From: Paracoccaceae bacterium
GTDB lineage: Bacteria > Pseudomonadota > Alphaproteobacteria > Rhodobacterales > Rhodobacteraceae
DNA: 64,000 bases
Reading direction: 5' to 3'
Assembly (NCBI GenBank): GCA_022843025.1
Contig: JALHOL010000008.1
Location: 124,001-188,000, forward strand
Below the pieces are notes generated by a model that was not told the DNA's origin, ran no database searches, and saw only the letters and a program-made list of their open reading frames with translations. Shown piece after piece: positions 9,869-18,164 of this stretch. Each line of letters begins with the position of its first letter. Positions within the stretch are counted from its first letter, which is position 1. The translations under genes were made by a program, and so were the position numbers.

Positions 9869-10256
9869 CTTCATCGACAGCAACGTGATCCTTTACCTGC
9901 TTGATAACGGACCAAAGGCAGACAGGGCCGAAGCGGTGTTGGCGAAGGGTGGTGTGATCAGTGTGCAGGTCTTGAATGAGGTTCTGGTGAACTGCCTGCG
10001 AAAGGCGGGAATGACACTGGACGAAGCAGTGTCTTTCTTGGCCGGAGTCCGGCGGCTATGCCGGGTGGTCGACCTTACCGCAGGGATGCACGACGTCGGG
10101 CGGGCGCTTGTGGCGCGCTATGGGCTGTCGGTTTATGATTCCATGATCGTTGCGGCAGCTTTGGTGGCCGGGTGCGACCGGGTGTTGTCCGAAGACATGC
10201 AGAATGGTCTGGTCGTAGAGGGCGTGTTGCGGATCGAAAACCCTTTCAACCAGTGA
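9858..10256 (+). CDS. vapC: VapC-type PIN-domain ribonuclease toxin (132 aa)
   Basis: PIN-domain toxins cleave tRNA or rRNA when released from their antitoxin. The acidic metal-binding residues are present: Asp in FIDSNVILYLLD (residues 5-16), Glu in LNEVL, Asp in YDSMI and Asp in SEDMQNG. All are intact, so the toxin should be active. The ATG at 9858 overlaps the antitoxin end. The cognate RNA target cannot be read from the sequence. Confidence 0.92.
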   Translation: MSGDFIDSNVILYLLDNGPKADRAEAVLAKGGVISVQVLNEVLVNCLRKAGMTLDEAVSFLAGVRRLCRVVDLTAGMHDVGRALVARYGLSVYDSMIVAAALVAGCDRVLSEDMQNGLVVEGVLRIENPFNQ

Positions 10257-10271
10257 ACATTCGGTCAACGT

Positions 10272-11234
10272 CTACCCCCACAGCGCCGCATCTGGGGGAT
10301 GGACGCCATCTTCATCGTACTGCAGCGGGTGCGCCCGGTCCTGCGCCAGCAGAAGCGGGCCGTCCAGATCTGTGAAGACTGCGCCTTGGGCGGGCAGGAT
10401 CGCGGGGGCCATGGCGAGCGAGGTGCCGACCATGCAGCCCACCATCAGGCCGAACCCCTGCGCGCGGGCGGCGTCGGCCATCAGCAGCGCCTCGGTCAAG
10501 CCACCGGTCTTGTCCAGCTTCAGGTTGACCATGTCATACTTGCCCCGCAGCGCGGCAAGGCTGGCGCGGTCATGTGCGGATTCATCGGCGCAGATGGGCA
10601 GGGGGTGAGGGATTTCCGCCAGCAGGTCATCCGCCCCGGCAGGCAGAGGCTGTTCCACCAGCGCCACGCCAAGACGGATCAGATGGGGGGCGAGGTGGGT
10701 ATAGGTTTCGGGGGTCCAGCCTTCGTTGGCGTCGATGATGATGGTGCAATGTGGCGCGCCTGCGCGCACGGCCTCGAGCCGCGGCATGTCATCGGGGGTG
10801 CCGAGCTTGATCTTCAGGATTGGGCGGTGGGCGTGTTCCGCCGCCTGCGCGCGCATGGCATCGGGCGTGTCGAGCGACAGGGTGAAGGCCGTCACGCGTG
10901 GCCCCGGTGCGGGCAGGTTTGCCAGCTGCCAGACGCGGCGACCCGCTGCTTTCGCCTCCCAATCCCAGAGCGCGCAATCCACGGCGTTGCGGGCCGCGCC
11001 GGGGGGGAGCGCGCCTTGCAACGCGGTACGGGTGATGCCTTCGGGCAGGCTGGCGATCTGTTCCAGCACGCTTTCGGGGGTTTCGCCGTAGCGGGCATAG
11101 GGCACCGCCTCCCCCCGCCCGGTGACGCCGCCGCGCGTTATGGTGGCGGTGATCACCCGCGCCTCTGTCTTTGACCCGCGCGAGATGGTGAAGGCGCGGG
11201 CGAGGGGGAAGGTTTCAAGGGTGGCGGTGATCAT
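10272..11234 (-). CDS. L-Ala-D/L-Glu (dipeptide) epimerase, enolase superfamily
   Basis: This 320-residue enolase-superfamily protein probably epimerises dipeptides from murein recycling. The KxK catalytic motif (LKIKLG, near residue 150), the metal ligands in IIDANEGW, EQPLP and CADES, and the second lysine in KLDKTGG match the dipeptide epimerase subgroup. The ATG at 11234 was preferred to one four codons upstream because GGAGCG lies seven bases before it. The neighbouring D-amino-acid transaminase also fits peptidoglycan metabolism. Exact substrate specificity is unproven. Confidence 0.88.
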   Translation of the reverse strand: MITATLETFPLARAFTISRGSKTEARVITATITRGGVTGRGEAVPYARYGETPESVLEQIASLPEGITRTALQGALPPGAARNAVDCALWDWEAKAAGRRVWQLANLPAPGPRVTAFTLSLDTPDAMRAQAAEHAHRPILKIKLGTPDDMPRLEAVRAGAPHCTIIIDANEGWTPETYTHLAPHLIRLGVALVEQPLPAGADDLLAEIPHPLPICADESAHDRASLAALRGKYDMVNLKLDKTGGLTEALLMADAARAQGFGLMVGCMVGTSLAMAPAILPAQGAVFTDLDGPLLLAQDRAHPLQYDEDGVHPPDAALWG

Positions 11235-11322
11235 CGGACGCTCCATCTGTCAGGGCCGAAGGGGCGGCAGGGCGGTTGCCGTGTCAAGCCATCGGGTCGA
11301 ATGCTGCACCTGCGAAAAGGAG

Positions 11323-11350
11323 CTTGCGCGGTGCAGCGCAAGAATATATC
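11323..11350 (+). promoter_or_regulatory. Inverted repeat and -10-like box upstream of mcl1
   Basis: CTTGCGC and its complement GCGCAAG are spaced by six bases (11323-11342), followed by TATATC (11345-11350) in an otherwise GC-rich stretch. The arrangement fits a promoter with an overlapping operator for mcl1. The regulator is unknown; the acyl-CoA regulator at 19533 is one candidate by pathway logic only. Confidence 0.4.
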
Positions 11351-11391
11351 GCTGACGCAGCATCAGCCGTAATTTCATTGCGAGACCGACC

Positions 11392-12348
11392 ATGAGCTTC
11401 CGCCTGCAACCCCCCGCCCCCGCCCGCCCGAACCGGTGCCAGTTGTTCGGCCCCGGATCGCGCCCGGCGATCTTTGCCAAGATGGCGGCAAGCGCGGCGG
11501 ATGTGATCAACCTTGATCTGGAAGACTCGGTCGCCCCGTCGGACAAGGACATCGCGCGGGCCAATGTGATCGAGGCGATTTCCAGCGTCGATTGGGGCCA
11601 CAAGACGCTGTCGGTGCGGATCAACGGGCTGGATACGCCATGGTGGTATCGGGATGTGGTGGACCTGCTGGAAAAGGGCGGCGAGCGGCTGGATCTGATC
11701 ATGATCCCCAAAGTGGGCTGCGCCGAGGACCTATATGCCGTGGATGCGCTGGTGACGGCGGTGGAGCGCGCGATGGGGCGGACCAAACCCATCGGGTTCG
11801 AGGTCATCATCGAATCGGCGGCGGGGATTTCCCATGTCGAGGAGATCGCCAAGGGTTCCCCCCGCTTGCAGGCCATGAGCCTGGGCGCGGCAGATTTCGC
11901 GGCCAGCATGGGGATGCAGACCACCGGGATCGGCGGCACGCAGGAGAATTATTATATGCTGCGCGAAGGTATGAGGCATTGGTCAGACCCGTGGCATTGG
12001 GCGCAGGCGGCCATTGTCGCGGCTTGCCGGACGCATGGAATCCTGCCCGTGGACGGCCCCTTTGGCGATTTCAGCGATGATGAAGGGTTCCGCGCGCAGG
12101 CGCTGCGGTCGGCCACGCTGGGGATGGTGGGCAAATGGGCGATCCACCCAAAGCAGGTGACGCTGGCGAATGAGGTGTTCACCCCATCGGATGCCGCCGT
12201 GGCCGAGGCACGGGAAATCCTTGCCGCGATGGATGCCGCCAAGGCGCGGGGTGAGGGGGCGACGGTCTATAAGGGCCGTCTGGTCGATATCGCCAGCATC
12301 AAGCAGGCCGAGGTGATCGTGCGGCAGGCGGAATTGATCGCCGGTTGA
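11392..12348 (+). CDS. mcl1: L-malyl-CoA/beta-methylmalyl-CoA lyase
   Basis: The enzyme cleaves beta-methylmalyl-CoA to glyoxylate and propionyl-CoA and L-malyl-CoA to acetyl-CoA and glyoxylate in the ethylmalonyl-CoA pathway. The 318-residue CitE/HpcH-fold protein has NLDLEDSVAP, a conserved VRINGLDT, the metal-binding EVIIESAAG region and DGPFGDFSD. It matches my recollection of Rhodobacter sphaeroides Mcl1 almost throughout, including ARPNRCQLFGPGSRP. It is single in its transcription unit and distinct from the second lyase at 17210-18148. phaA and phaB, used by the same pathway, are also in the window. Confidence 0.95.
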   Translation: MSFRLQPPAPARPNRCQLFGPGSRPAIFAKMAASAADVINLDLEDSVAPSDKDIARANVIEAISSVDWGHKTLSVRINGLDTPWWYRDVVDLLEKGGERLDLIMIPKVGCAEDLYAVDALVTAVERAMGRTKPIGFEVIIESAAGISHVEEIAKGSPRLQAMSLGAADFAASMGMQTTGIGGTQENYYMLREGMRHWSDPWHWAQAAIVAACRTHGILPVDGPFGDFSDDEGFRAQALRSATLGMVGKWAIHPKQVTLANEVFTPSDAAVAEAREILAAMDAAKARGEGATVYKGRLVDIASIKQAEVIVRQAELIAG

Positions 12349-12710
12349 CCTTGCGTCAGTTATGAATCGTTGACAGCCCGCCTGCAATGCGGGCAGGCTC
12401 TGCCGACCAAAGCGCGAAAATGCGCCGCTTTGAAAAGAACACCCGCGCTGCGACCAAGGGGAGAGGAGGCCCCTCGCAGCAAATGGGGAGGATGCACGCC
12501 CCGTGGCCCGGCCACGGGGCGCTGCTGTTTCTGGCCCCGAGACGGCGGGGGCAAGACCACCGTATCCGCGCCCTTGCCAACCGGACATTCCGGGCGGAGC
12601 GTGGTGCAGATTTCAATCATCCCCACGATAACGCGTGGAAAAATCCGGGATACTTCGGCAACCCCTGCAGTTCTGCTAGCACCGGGAGAGGTGGCTTTCC
12701 GGAGGGTTCG
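12349..12710. other. 362-bp non-coding region with two hairpins
   Basis: No supportable gene was found. Shortly after mcl1 there is GCCCGC/GCGGGC with a seven-base loop (12376-12394), a possible terminator without a T run. A much stronger inverted repeat (GCCCCGTGGCC and its complement, 12498-12520) lies in the middle. An 88-codon minus-strand frame crosses the region but has no ribosome binding site, low-complexity composition and no family resemblance. Confidence 0.5.
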
Positions 12711-13193
12711 ATGCGGTTTCTGGTTTGGATGTGTGCGGTCCTGTTCTTGCTGGCGGGGCTGGTGTTTCTGCTTGGCTGGCTTTTGCCCGCCACTCGCGAA
12801 GGGCGGGCCGGGGTGGTGATCGCGGCGACGCCCGCGCGCATCGTGGCGGTGATCGCCGATGTGGAGGCACAGACAGAGTGGCGTCAGGGGATTTCCGCTA
12901 TTGAGCGGACCGCTGATGGCTGGGTCGAGGTGACGGCGCGGGGCGAGCGCATCCGCTTTGTGACCGAGGAGATGGGAGAGGCGCGCATCCGGCTGCGCTT
13001 TGTCTCAGACGCGGGATATTTGGGCAGTTGGGAGGCGGTTCTGACGCCGGAAGGCGAAGGCACGCGGATCGCCGTGGTCGAACGGGCGGAAATCCCTGCG
13101 CCGCTGGGCCGGATTCTGGCGCGGCTGTTCTTTGATCCGCAGGCCTTTGCCACCACATATCTTGCGGCTCTGAAAGCGCGTGTAGAGGGGTAA
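12711..13193 (+). CDS. SRPBCC-fold protein with N-terminal membrane anchor (160 aa)
   Basis: The ATG at 12711 follows GGAGGG and encodes a transmembrane helix (about residues 3-25, FLVWMCAVLFLLAGLVFLLG). The rest resembles a polyketide-cyclase/START-like ligand-binding domain: VIAATPARIVAVIADVEAQTEW is the typical first strand and helix, and a C-terminal helix ends the domain. It overlaps no gene but its end adjoins the next ORF by two bases, suggesting co-translation. The ligand is unknown. Confidence 0.75.
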   Translation: MRFLVWMCAVLFLLAGLVFLLGWLLPATREGRAGVVIAATPARIVAVIADVEAQTEWRQGISAIERTADGWVEVTARGERIRFVTEEMGEARIRLRFVSDAGYLGSWEAVLTPEGEGTRIAVVERAEIPAPLGRILARLFFDPQAFATTYLAALKARVEG

Positions 13194-13195
13194 GG

Positions 13196-13630
13196 ATGAC
13201 GGAGAAGAAAAAGAAACCGACCGATTGGCGCAAGCGCTTTGGCGCGGCGAAGGACCCGCATGTGGTGATGCTGCACGCCGATTTCGCGGGGGTGAAGGCG
13301 GGGAATATGATGCTGATTTCCTCGCCCGGTGAGATTGCGAATTACGTGGCGCGCATCCCGCAGGGCGAGACGCGGACGATGGACCGGCTGCGGAATGAAT
13401 TGGCGCGCAAGGCCGGGGCCAATGCCATGTGCCCGGTGACCACGGCCATCTATCTGCGGGTGGTGGCCGAGGTGGCGCTGACCGATCTGGCCGAGGGCAA
13501 GGCGCTGGATCAGGTGGTGCCGTTCTGGCGCGTGGTGCTTCCCGGCAGCAAGGTGGCCGCCAAATTGTCTTGCGGGCCGGATCACGTGGCGCATCTGATC
13601 GCGCTGGATCAGGGATCGGCCACCGGCTGA
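13196..13630 (+). CDS. Conserved hypothetical protein (144 aa)
   Basis: The ATG at 13196 lies two bases after the preceding stop, with GAGGGG inside the upstream gene, so the two are probably co-translated. The protein starts with a lysine-rich segment (MTEKKKKPTDWRKRFG). A basic helical stretch, RLRNELARKAGANAMC, lies near residues 64-79. No signal peptide or membrane helix is seen. I do not recognise the family; a nucleic-acid-binding role is only suggested by the basic composition. Confidence 0.65.
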   Translation: MTEKKKKPTDWRKRFGAAKDPHVVMLHADFAGVKAGNMMLISSPGEIANYVARIPQGETRTMDRLRNELARKAGANAMCPVTTAIYLRVVAEVALTDLAEGKALDQVVPFWRVVLPGSKVAAKLSCGPDHVAHLIALDQGSATG

Positions 13631-13710
13631 ACACGGCTGTGTCACCCAAGGGCGAGTTGCATCTTGCGCCGCCTCTGGCCATATAGGGGCGTCCGTAAGG
13701 AGTGTGCCGC

Positions 13711-14670
13711 ATGAACTATCTGGAATTTGAAAAGCCGCTGGCCGAAATCGAAGGCAAAGCGGAAGAGCTGCGCGCGATGGCGCGCACCAATTCCGGCATG
13801 GACGTATCGAAAGAGGCGGATGCGCTGGACCGCAAGGCCGAGGTGCTGCTGAAGGATCTGTATAAGGACCTGACGCCCTGGCGGAAATGCCAGGTGGCCC
13901 GCCACCCGGACCGCCCGCATTGCAAGGATTACATCGACGCGCTGTTCACCGAATACACCGCGCTGGCGGGGGATCGGAACTTTGCCGATGACCATGCGGT
14001 GATGGGGGGGCTGGCCCGGTTCAACGATCAGCCGGTCGTCATCATCGGCCATGAAAAGGGCAATGACACCAAGACCCGGATCGAGCGGAATTTCGGAATG
14101 GCGCGGCCCGAAGGATACCGCAAGGCGATCCGCCTGATGGATATGGCGGATCGGTTCCGCCTGCCGGTGATCACGCTGGTGGATACGCCCGGCGCCTATC
14201 CCGGCAAAGGCGCCGAGGAACGCGGTCAGGCCGAGGCGATTGCCCGGTCGACCGAGAAATGCCTGCAGATCGGCGTGCCGCTGATTTCCGTGATCATCGG
14301 TGAGGGTGGGTCGGGCGGCGCGGTGGCCTTTGCCACGGCCAACCGCGTGGCGATGCTGGAACATTCCGTCTATTCGGTCATCAGCCCCGAAGGCTGTGCA
14401 TCGATCCTGTGGAAGGATGCCGAAAAGATGCGCGAGGCGGCCGAGGCGCTGCGCCTGACGGCGCAGGATCTGCAAAAGCTGGGCGTGATCGACCGGATCA
14501 TCAAGGAACCTCTGGGCGGCGCGCAGCGCGGCCGCAAGGAAACGATCGAAGCGGTGGGCAAGGGCATCGAGGCGATGCTGAAGGATCTGTCAGGCAAGAA
14601 ACCCGATGCGCTGATCAAGGATCGACGGACCAAGTTCATCGACATGGGGTCGAAAGGGCTGGCTGCGTGA
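13711..14670 (+). CDS. accA: Acetyl-CoA carboxylase carboxyltransferase subunit alpha
   Basis: AccA pairs with AccD to transfer CO2 from biotinyl-BCCP to acetyl-CoA, the first step of fatty acid synthesis. The 319-residue length is typical. Landmarks are the N-terminal [23 protein letters not shown] near residue 115, [15 protein letters not shown] near 162 and IGEGGSGGA near 196. The ATG at 13711 has TAAGGAG upstream. The stop overlaps the start of the SMR transporter gene by four bases (GTGA). Confidence 0.97.
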   Translation: MNYLEFEKPLAEIEGKAEELRAMARTNSGMDVSKEADALDRKAEVLLKDLYKDLTPWRKCQVARHPDRPHCKDYIDALFTEYTALAGDRNFADDHAVMGGLARFNDQPVVIIGHEKGNDTKTRIERNFGMARPEGYRKAIRLMDMADRFRLPVITLVDTPGAYPGKGAEERGQAEAIARSTEKCLQIGVPLISVIIGEGGSGGAVAFATANRVAMLEHSVYSVISPEGCASILWKDAEKMREAAEALRLTAQDLQKLGVIDRIIKEPLGGAQRGRKETIEAVGKGIEAMLKDLSGKKPDALIKDRRTKFIDMGSKGLAA

Positions 14671-14981
14671 ACGCCTGGCTGATCGTTCTGATCGCGGGGC
14701 TTTTGGAAACCGGCTGGGCGCTGGGCCTGAAATACTCGGACGGGTTTTCCAAACCCATCCCGTCGGTGCTGACGATCCTTGGCGCGATTGCGTCTTTCTG
14801 GCTGCTTTCCATCGCGATGAAGGAATTGCCGGTGGGCACCGCCTATGCCGTCTGGGTAGGGATCGGCGCCGTGGGTACGGCGGTGCTGGCGGTGTTCCTG
14901 TTCGGCGATCCGGTCAGCCTGTGGCGGGTGATCGGCATTTTGCTGATTTTGGCCGGGATCATCGCGCTCAAATTTGCCTGA
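14667..14981 (+). CDS. sugE: SMR-family transporter, Gdx/SugE guanidinium-exporter subtype
   Basis: This 104-residue protein has four transmembrane helices. Glu14 in [18 protein letters not shown] is the essential coupling glutamate, and the GLKYxxGF and [17 protein letters not shown] motifs place it in the Gdx (SugE) branch and not the EmrE branch. Gdx proteins exchange guanidinium for protons across the inner membrane. The GTG start overlaps the accA stop, so the gene relies on accA translation, and no guanidine riboswitch is possible in that position. Confidence 0.9.
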   Translation: MNAWLIVLIAGLLETGWALGLKYSDGFSKPIPSVLTILGAIASFWLLSIAMKELPVGTAYAVWVGIGAVGTAVLAVFLFGDPVSLWRVIGILLILAGIIALKFA

Positions 14982-15008
14982 CGGTGCGGGTGGAGAGCGT
15001 GAATTTTT

Positions 15009-15030
15009 GGGTATTTGGGCCAAGATGAAG
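15009..15030. repeat. Dispersed intergenic repeat, copy 1
   Basis: GGGTATTT, three or four variable bases, then CCAAGATGAAG. A second copy lies at 32900-32922. Both are in intergenic sequence at gene 3' ends. I recall similar sequences between genes in other Rhodobacteraceae, but no function is known to me. Confidence 0.6.
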
Positions 15031-15042
15031 CTGTAAGGCCAA

Positions 15043-15069
15043 GAAAAAGGGGCGGCCCGGAAGCCGCCC
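15043..15069 (-). terminator. Intrinsic terminator of the serine-cycle operon
   Basis: On the minus strand GGGCGGC and GCCGCCC are separated by six bases and followed by CTTTTTCTT. It lies about 22 bases after the mtkB stop and closes the sgaA-mclA-mtkA-mtkB transcript. Confidence 0.85.
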
Positions 15070-15091
15070 GATGAGGTTACGATGAAAGGGG

Positions 15092-15991
15092 TTATGCCGC
15101 TGCGCGCTGGCCGGACAGGACGCGGGCCATGGTTTCGCCCATCGAGGACGGGTTCGGCGCGATGGTGATGCCGGCGGCGGACAGGATTTCCACCTTTTCC
15201 TGCGCGCTTTCGCCAAAGGCGGAAATGATCGCACCCGCATGGCCCATCTTGCGGCCCTTGGGGGCGGAGAGCCCTGCGATATAGGCAACGACGGGTTTCT
15301 TCATGTGGTCGCGGGCATAGATCGCGGCCTCGGCCTCTTGCGGGCCGCCAATTTCGCCGATCATCATCACGGCATCGGTTTCCGGGTCTGCCTCGAACAA
15401 TTCCAGAATGTCGCGGAAGCTGCTGCCGTTGATCGGATCGCCGCCGATGCCGACAGAGGTGGACACGCCGATCCCAAGCGCCTTCATCTGCGAAGCCGCT
15501 TCATAGCCCAGTGTGCCAGAGCGGCCCACGATGCCCACGCGGCCTGGCATGTAGATATGGGGCGGCATGATGCCCATGAACCCCTTGCCGGGCGAGATGA
15601 TGCCCGCGCAGTTTGGCCCGATCAGGCGCATCTTGCGATCCGCCGGGTAGCGTTTCAGGAAGCGCTTAACCTTCATCATGTCCTGGCTGGGGATGCCGTC
15701 GGTCACGCAGACGGCGGTTTTGATGCCGGCATCCGCCGCCTCCATGATAGCGTCCGCGGCGAAGGGCGGGGGGACGAAGACGAGCGAGGCTTCGGCCCCA
15801 GTCGCCTCGACCGCCTCACGCACGGTGTTGAACAGCGGCCGGCCAAGGAGCGACTCGCCCCCCCGGCCCGGCGTCACGCCGCCCACGACATTCGTGCCGT
15901 GCTTGATCATGTCTTCGGCATGGAACTGGCCGATGCGGCCCGACATGCCCTGCACGATGACGGGGGTCTTTTCGGTGATGAGAATAGCCAT
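15092..15991 (-). CDS. mtkB: Malate--CoA ligase (malate thiokinase) subunit alpha, MtkB
   Basis: With MtkA it converts malate, CoA and ATP to malyl-CoA in the serine cycle. The 299-residue protein is a succinyl-CoA synthetase alpha homologue: the CoA-binding [17 protein letters not shown] is at the N terminus, [12 protein letters not shown] near residue 125 and the phosphorylated histidine in MGHAGAIIS near residue 250. The assignment to malate and not succinate rests on context: it follows mtkA by 12 bases, directly after a malyl-CoA lyase and a serine-glyoxylate aminotransferase, with no 2-oxoglutarate dehydrogenase genes. Confidence 0.93.
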   Translation of the reverse strand: MAILITEKTPVIVQGMSGRIGQFHAEDMIKHGTNVVGGVTPGRGGESLLGRPLFNTVREAVEATGAEASLVFVPPPFAADAIMEAADAGIKTAVCVTDGIPSQDMMKVKRFLKRYPADRKMRLIGPNCAGIISPGKGFMGIMPPHIYMPGRVGIVGRSGTLGYEAASQMKALGIGVSTSVGIGGDPINGSSFRDILELFEADPETDAVMMIGEIGGPQEAEAAIYARDHMKKPVVAYIAGLSAPKGRKMGHAGAIISAFGESAQEKVEILSAAGITIAPNPSSMGETMARVLSGQRAAA

Positions 15992-16003
15992 GGCGGTTCC
16001 CCC

Positions 16004-17176
16004 TTACGCGGCGAGTTTGTGGCGGGTGGCGACGGCCTTTTCGGCGGCATCGGCCAGCGTGTTGGCGGTGATCAGGGGCAGGCCGCTGTCTTGAATGATC
16101 CGGTTGCCCTCTTCGACATTGGTGCCTGCCAGACGCACCACGACCGGCACGGTCAGACCCAGTTCGCGATAGGCCTGCACCACGCCTTGTGCCACCCAGT
16201 CACAGCGGTTGATGCCCGCAAAGATGTTCACAAGGATCACGCTGACATTGCGGTCGGCCAGCACGGTGCGGAAGGCGCGGACGACGCGTTCGGGCGATGC
16301 GCCCCCGCCGATATCGAGGAAGTTCGCAGGCTCGCCCCCGGCGAGTTTGATCATGTCCATGGTCGCCATGGCCAGACCCGCGCCGTTGATGATGCAGCCG
16401 ATATCGCCATCAAGGCCGACATAGGCGAGGCCGTGATCCCCCGCCGTGCTTTCGCGCGGGTCTTCCTGAGACCGGTCGCGCAGCTCGGCGATTTCGGGGC
16501 GGCGGAACAGGGCGTTGGTGTCAAAGGACATCTTGGCATCCAGCGCCACCAGATCGCCCGCATGGGTGATGACCAGCGGGTTAATCTCCACCATCATCGC
16601 ATCCAGATCGCGATAGGCGCGGTAGCAGGCCTTGAGGATGTTCACCATCTGCGCGATCTGCCCGCCCTTCAGGCCAAGCTGAAAGGCCAGTTCGCGCGCC
16701 TGAAATTCGGACAGGCCGACTGCGGGATCAACGGTCATGCGGCGCAGCGAGTTGGGGTCGGATTCGGCCAGATCCTCGATCTCCATCCCGCCATGGGCGG
16801 AAGCGACGATCATGATGCGTTCGGATTTCCGGTCCAGCACAAAGCCCAGATACATTTCCTGCGCGATGTCGGACGCGCCTTCGACCCAGAGGCGGTAAAC
16901 GCCCTTGCCATTGGCATCGGTCTGCTTGGTGACAAGCTGCTTGCCAAACAGGGTAGAGGCGAAATCCTGCACCTCGGCCTCGGACCGGCAGAGCTTTACG
17001 CCGCCTGCCGCGCCGCGACCGCCGGAATGGATCTGTGCCTTGACCACCCAGGCGCTGCCACCCAGTTCACGGGCGCGATAGCCTGCCTGTTCGGGGCTGT
17101 AGGCCAGCCCGCCGCGCGGCACCGGCACGCCGAAACGCGCCAGAATTTCCTTGGCCTGATATTCGTGAATGTCCAT
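16004..17176 (-). CDS. mtkA: Malate--CoA ligase (malate thiokinase) subunit beta, MtkA
   Basis: This is the ATP-grasp and CoA-ligase beta subunit, 390 residues. The N-terminal [20 protein letters not shown] is shared with Suc[17 protein letters not shown] near residue 320 matches what I recall of Methylobacterium MtkA and differs from the GGIVRCD form usual in SucC. The nucleotide-binding [12 protein letters not shown] and the EINPL Mg-binding segment are intact. It lies third in the sgaA-mclA-mtkA-mtkB operon, 33 bases after mclA, with AGGGAGGAA before its ATG. Confidence 0.93.
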   Translation of the reverse strand: MDIHEYQAKEILARFGVPVPRGGLAYSPEQAGYRARELGGSAWVVKAQIHSGGRGAAGGVKLCRSEAEVQDFASTLFGKQLVTKQTDANGKGVYRLWVEGASDIAQEMYLGFVLDRKSERIMIVASAHGGMEIEDLAESDPNSLRRMTVDPAVGLSEFQARELAFQLGLKGGQIAQMVNILKACYRAYRDLDAMMVEINPLVITHAGDLVALDAKMSFDTNALFRRPEIAELRDRSQEDPRESTAGDHGLAYVGLDGDIGCIINGAGLAMATMDMIKLAGGEPANFLDIGGGASPERVVRAFRTVLADRNVSVILVNIFAGINRCDWVAQGVVQAYRELGLTVPVVVRLAGTNVEEGNRIIQDSGLPLITANTLADAAEKAVATRHKLAA

Positions 17177-17209
17177 TCGGTATTCCTCCCTGAATCCCGT
17201 TGGGGCGGT

Positions 17210-18148
17210 TTACTTGTTGGCAATCGCCTCGGCGATCACCAGCACGTTGTTCGCCATCTTCTCGGACGCGGCGTCGATCATCTTGCCATCAAGGCTGGCC
17301 GCGCCTTTGCCTTGGCTTTCCGCGATGCGCAGCTCTTCGATGATGCGGCGGGCTTTGGTCACCTCGGCCTCGGTCGGGCTGAAGACCTCATTCGCCATAT
17401 CGACCTGAGAGGGGTGGATGGCCCATTTCCCTTCACAGCCCAAGGCGGCGGCGCGGCGGGCGCCGTCTTTGTAGCCTTCGGGATCGGAGAAATCGCCGAA
17501 CGGGCCGTCAATCGCGCGCAGGCCATAGGCGCGGCAGGCGATGACCATGCGGGAAATCGCGGCATGCCACTGATCGCCCGGGTAATGCGGGTTCAGGCCG
17601 CCGATATTGGTGGTGCGGGCGCGCATGGAGGCGGCATAATCGGCCACGCCGAAATGCAGGGCTTCAAGACGACCGCCGAACTGCGCGATGCTTTCGACAT
17701 TCGCCATGCCGAGCGCGGTTTCAATGAGCGCCTCAAGGCCGACGCGGGTGGTCAGGCCCTTGCCCTGCTCGATCTGGTTGACCATGGCTTCGACCATATA
17801 CAGGTCATCGCGGACGCCGACCTTGGGCACCAGAAGCGTATGAACGCGGCTGCCTGCCTGTTCCATCACATCGACCACGTCGCGGTACATGTAATGCGTG
17901 TCCAGCCCGTTGATGCGGACGGATACGGTTTTGCCCTTTGCGGCCCAGTCGATATCATTCAGCGCCTGAATGGCGTTCTTGCGGGCCTGTTCCTTTTCCG
18001 GGGGCGCGACGGCATCTTCCAGATCAAGAAAGACGTAATCGGCGGGGCCTGCGGCGGCCTTGTCGATCATCGTGGGGTTTGACGCCGGAACAGCAAGCTC
18101 CGATCGCTGCAGGCGTTGACGCCGCAGCGGGTACAGGGTGTGGGACAT
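17210..18148 (-). CDS. mclA: Malyl-CoA lyase of the serine-cycle operon (CitE/HpcH family)
   Basis: This 312-residue protein cleaves L-malyl-CoA to acetyl-CoA and glyoxylate, regenerating the glyoxylate aminated by SgaA. It has FLDLEDAVAPPEKEQAR near residue 38, VRINGLDTHYMYRDVVDV, and DGPFGDFSDPEG. It is clearly a different paralogue from mcl1 at 11392-12348, with different flanking residues throughout. The ATG at 18148 follows GAGGAAA. It sits 16 bases after sgaA and 33 bases before mtkA, which fixes its role in the serine cycle. Confidence 0.93.
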   Translation of the reverse strand: MSHTLYPLRRQRLQRSELAVPASNPTMIDKAAAGPADYVFLDLEDAVAPPEKEQARKNAIQALNDIDWAAKGKTVSVRINGLDTHYMYRDVVDVMEQAGSRVHTLLVPKVGVRDDLYMVEAMVNQIEQGKGLTTRVGLEALIETALGMANVESIAQFGGRLEALHFGVADYAASMRARTTNIGGLNPHYPGDQWHAAISRMVIACRAYGLRAIDGPFGDFSDPEGYKDGARRAAALGCEGKWAIHPSQVDMANEVFSPTEAEVTKARRIIEELRIAESQGKGAASLDGKMIDAASEKMANNVLVIAEAIANK

Positions 18149-18164
18149 GATTTCCTCTAGGTGC

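Noticed and set aside
12360-12626. An 88-codon minus-strand frame between mcl1 and the SRPBCC gene
   Set aside because: No Shine-Dalgarno, arginine/proline-rich low complexity, and it spans two inverted repeats; listed as non-coding.
15239-18082. A 947-codon open frame on the plus strand
   Set aside because: It is a shadow of mtkB, mtkA and mclA on the minus strand; its composition is His/Gly/Arg rich with no family motifs.
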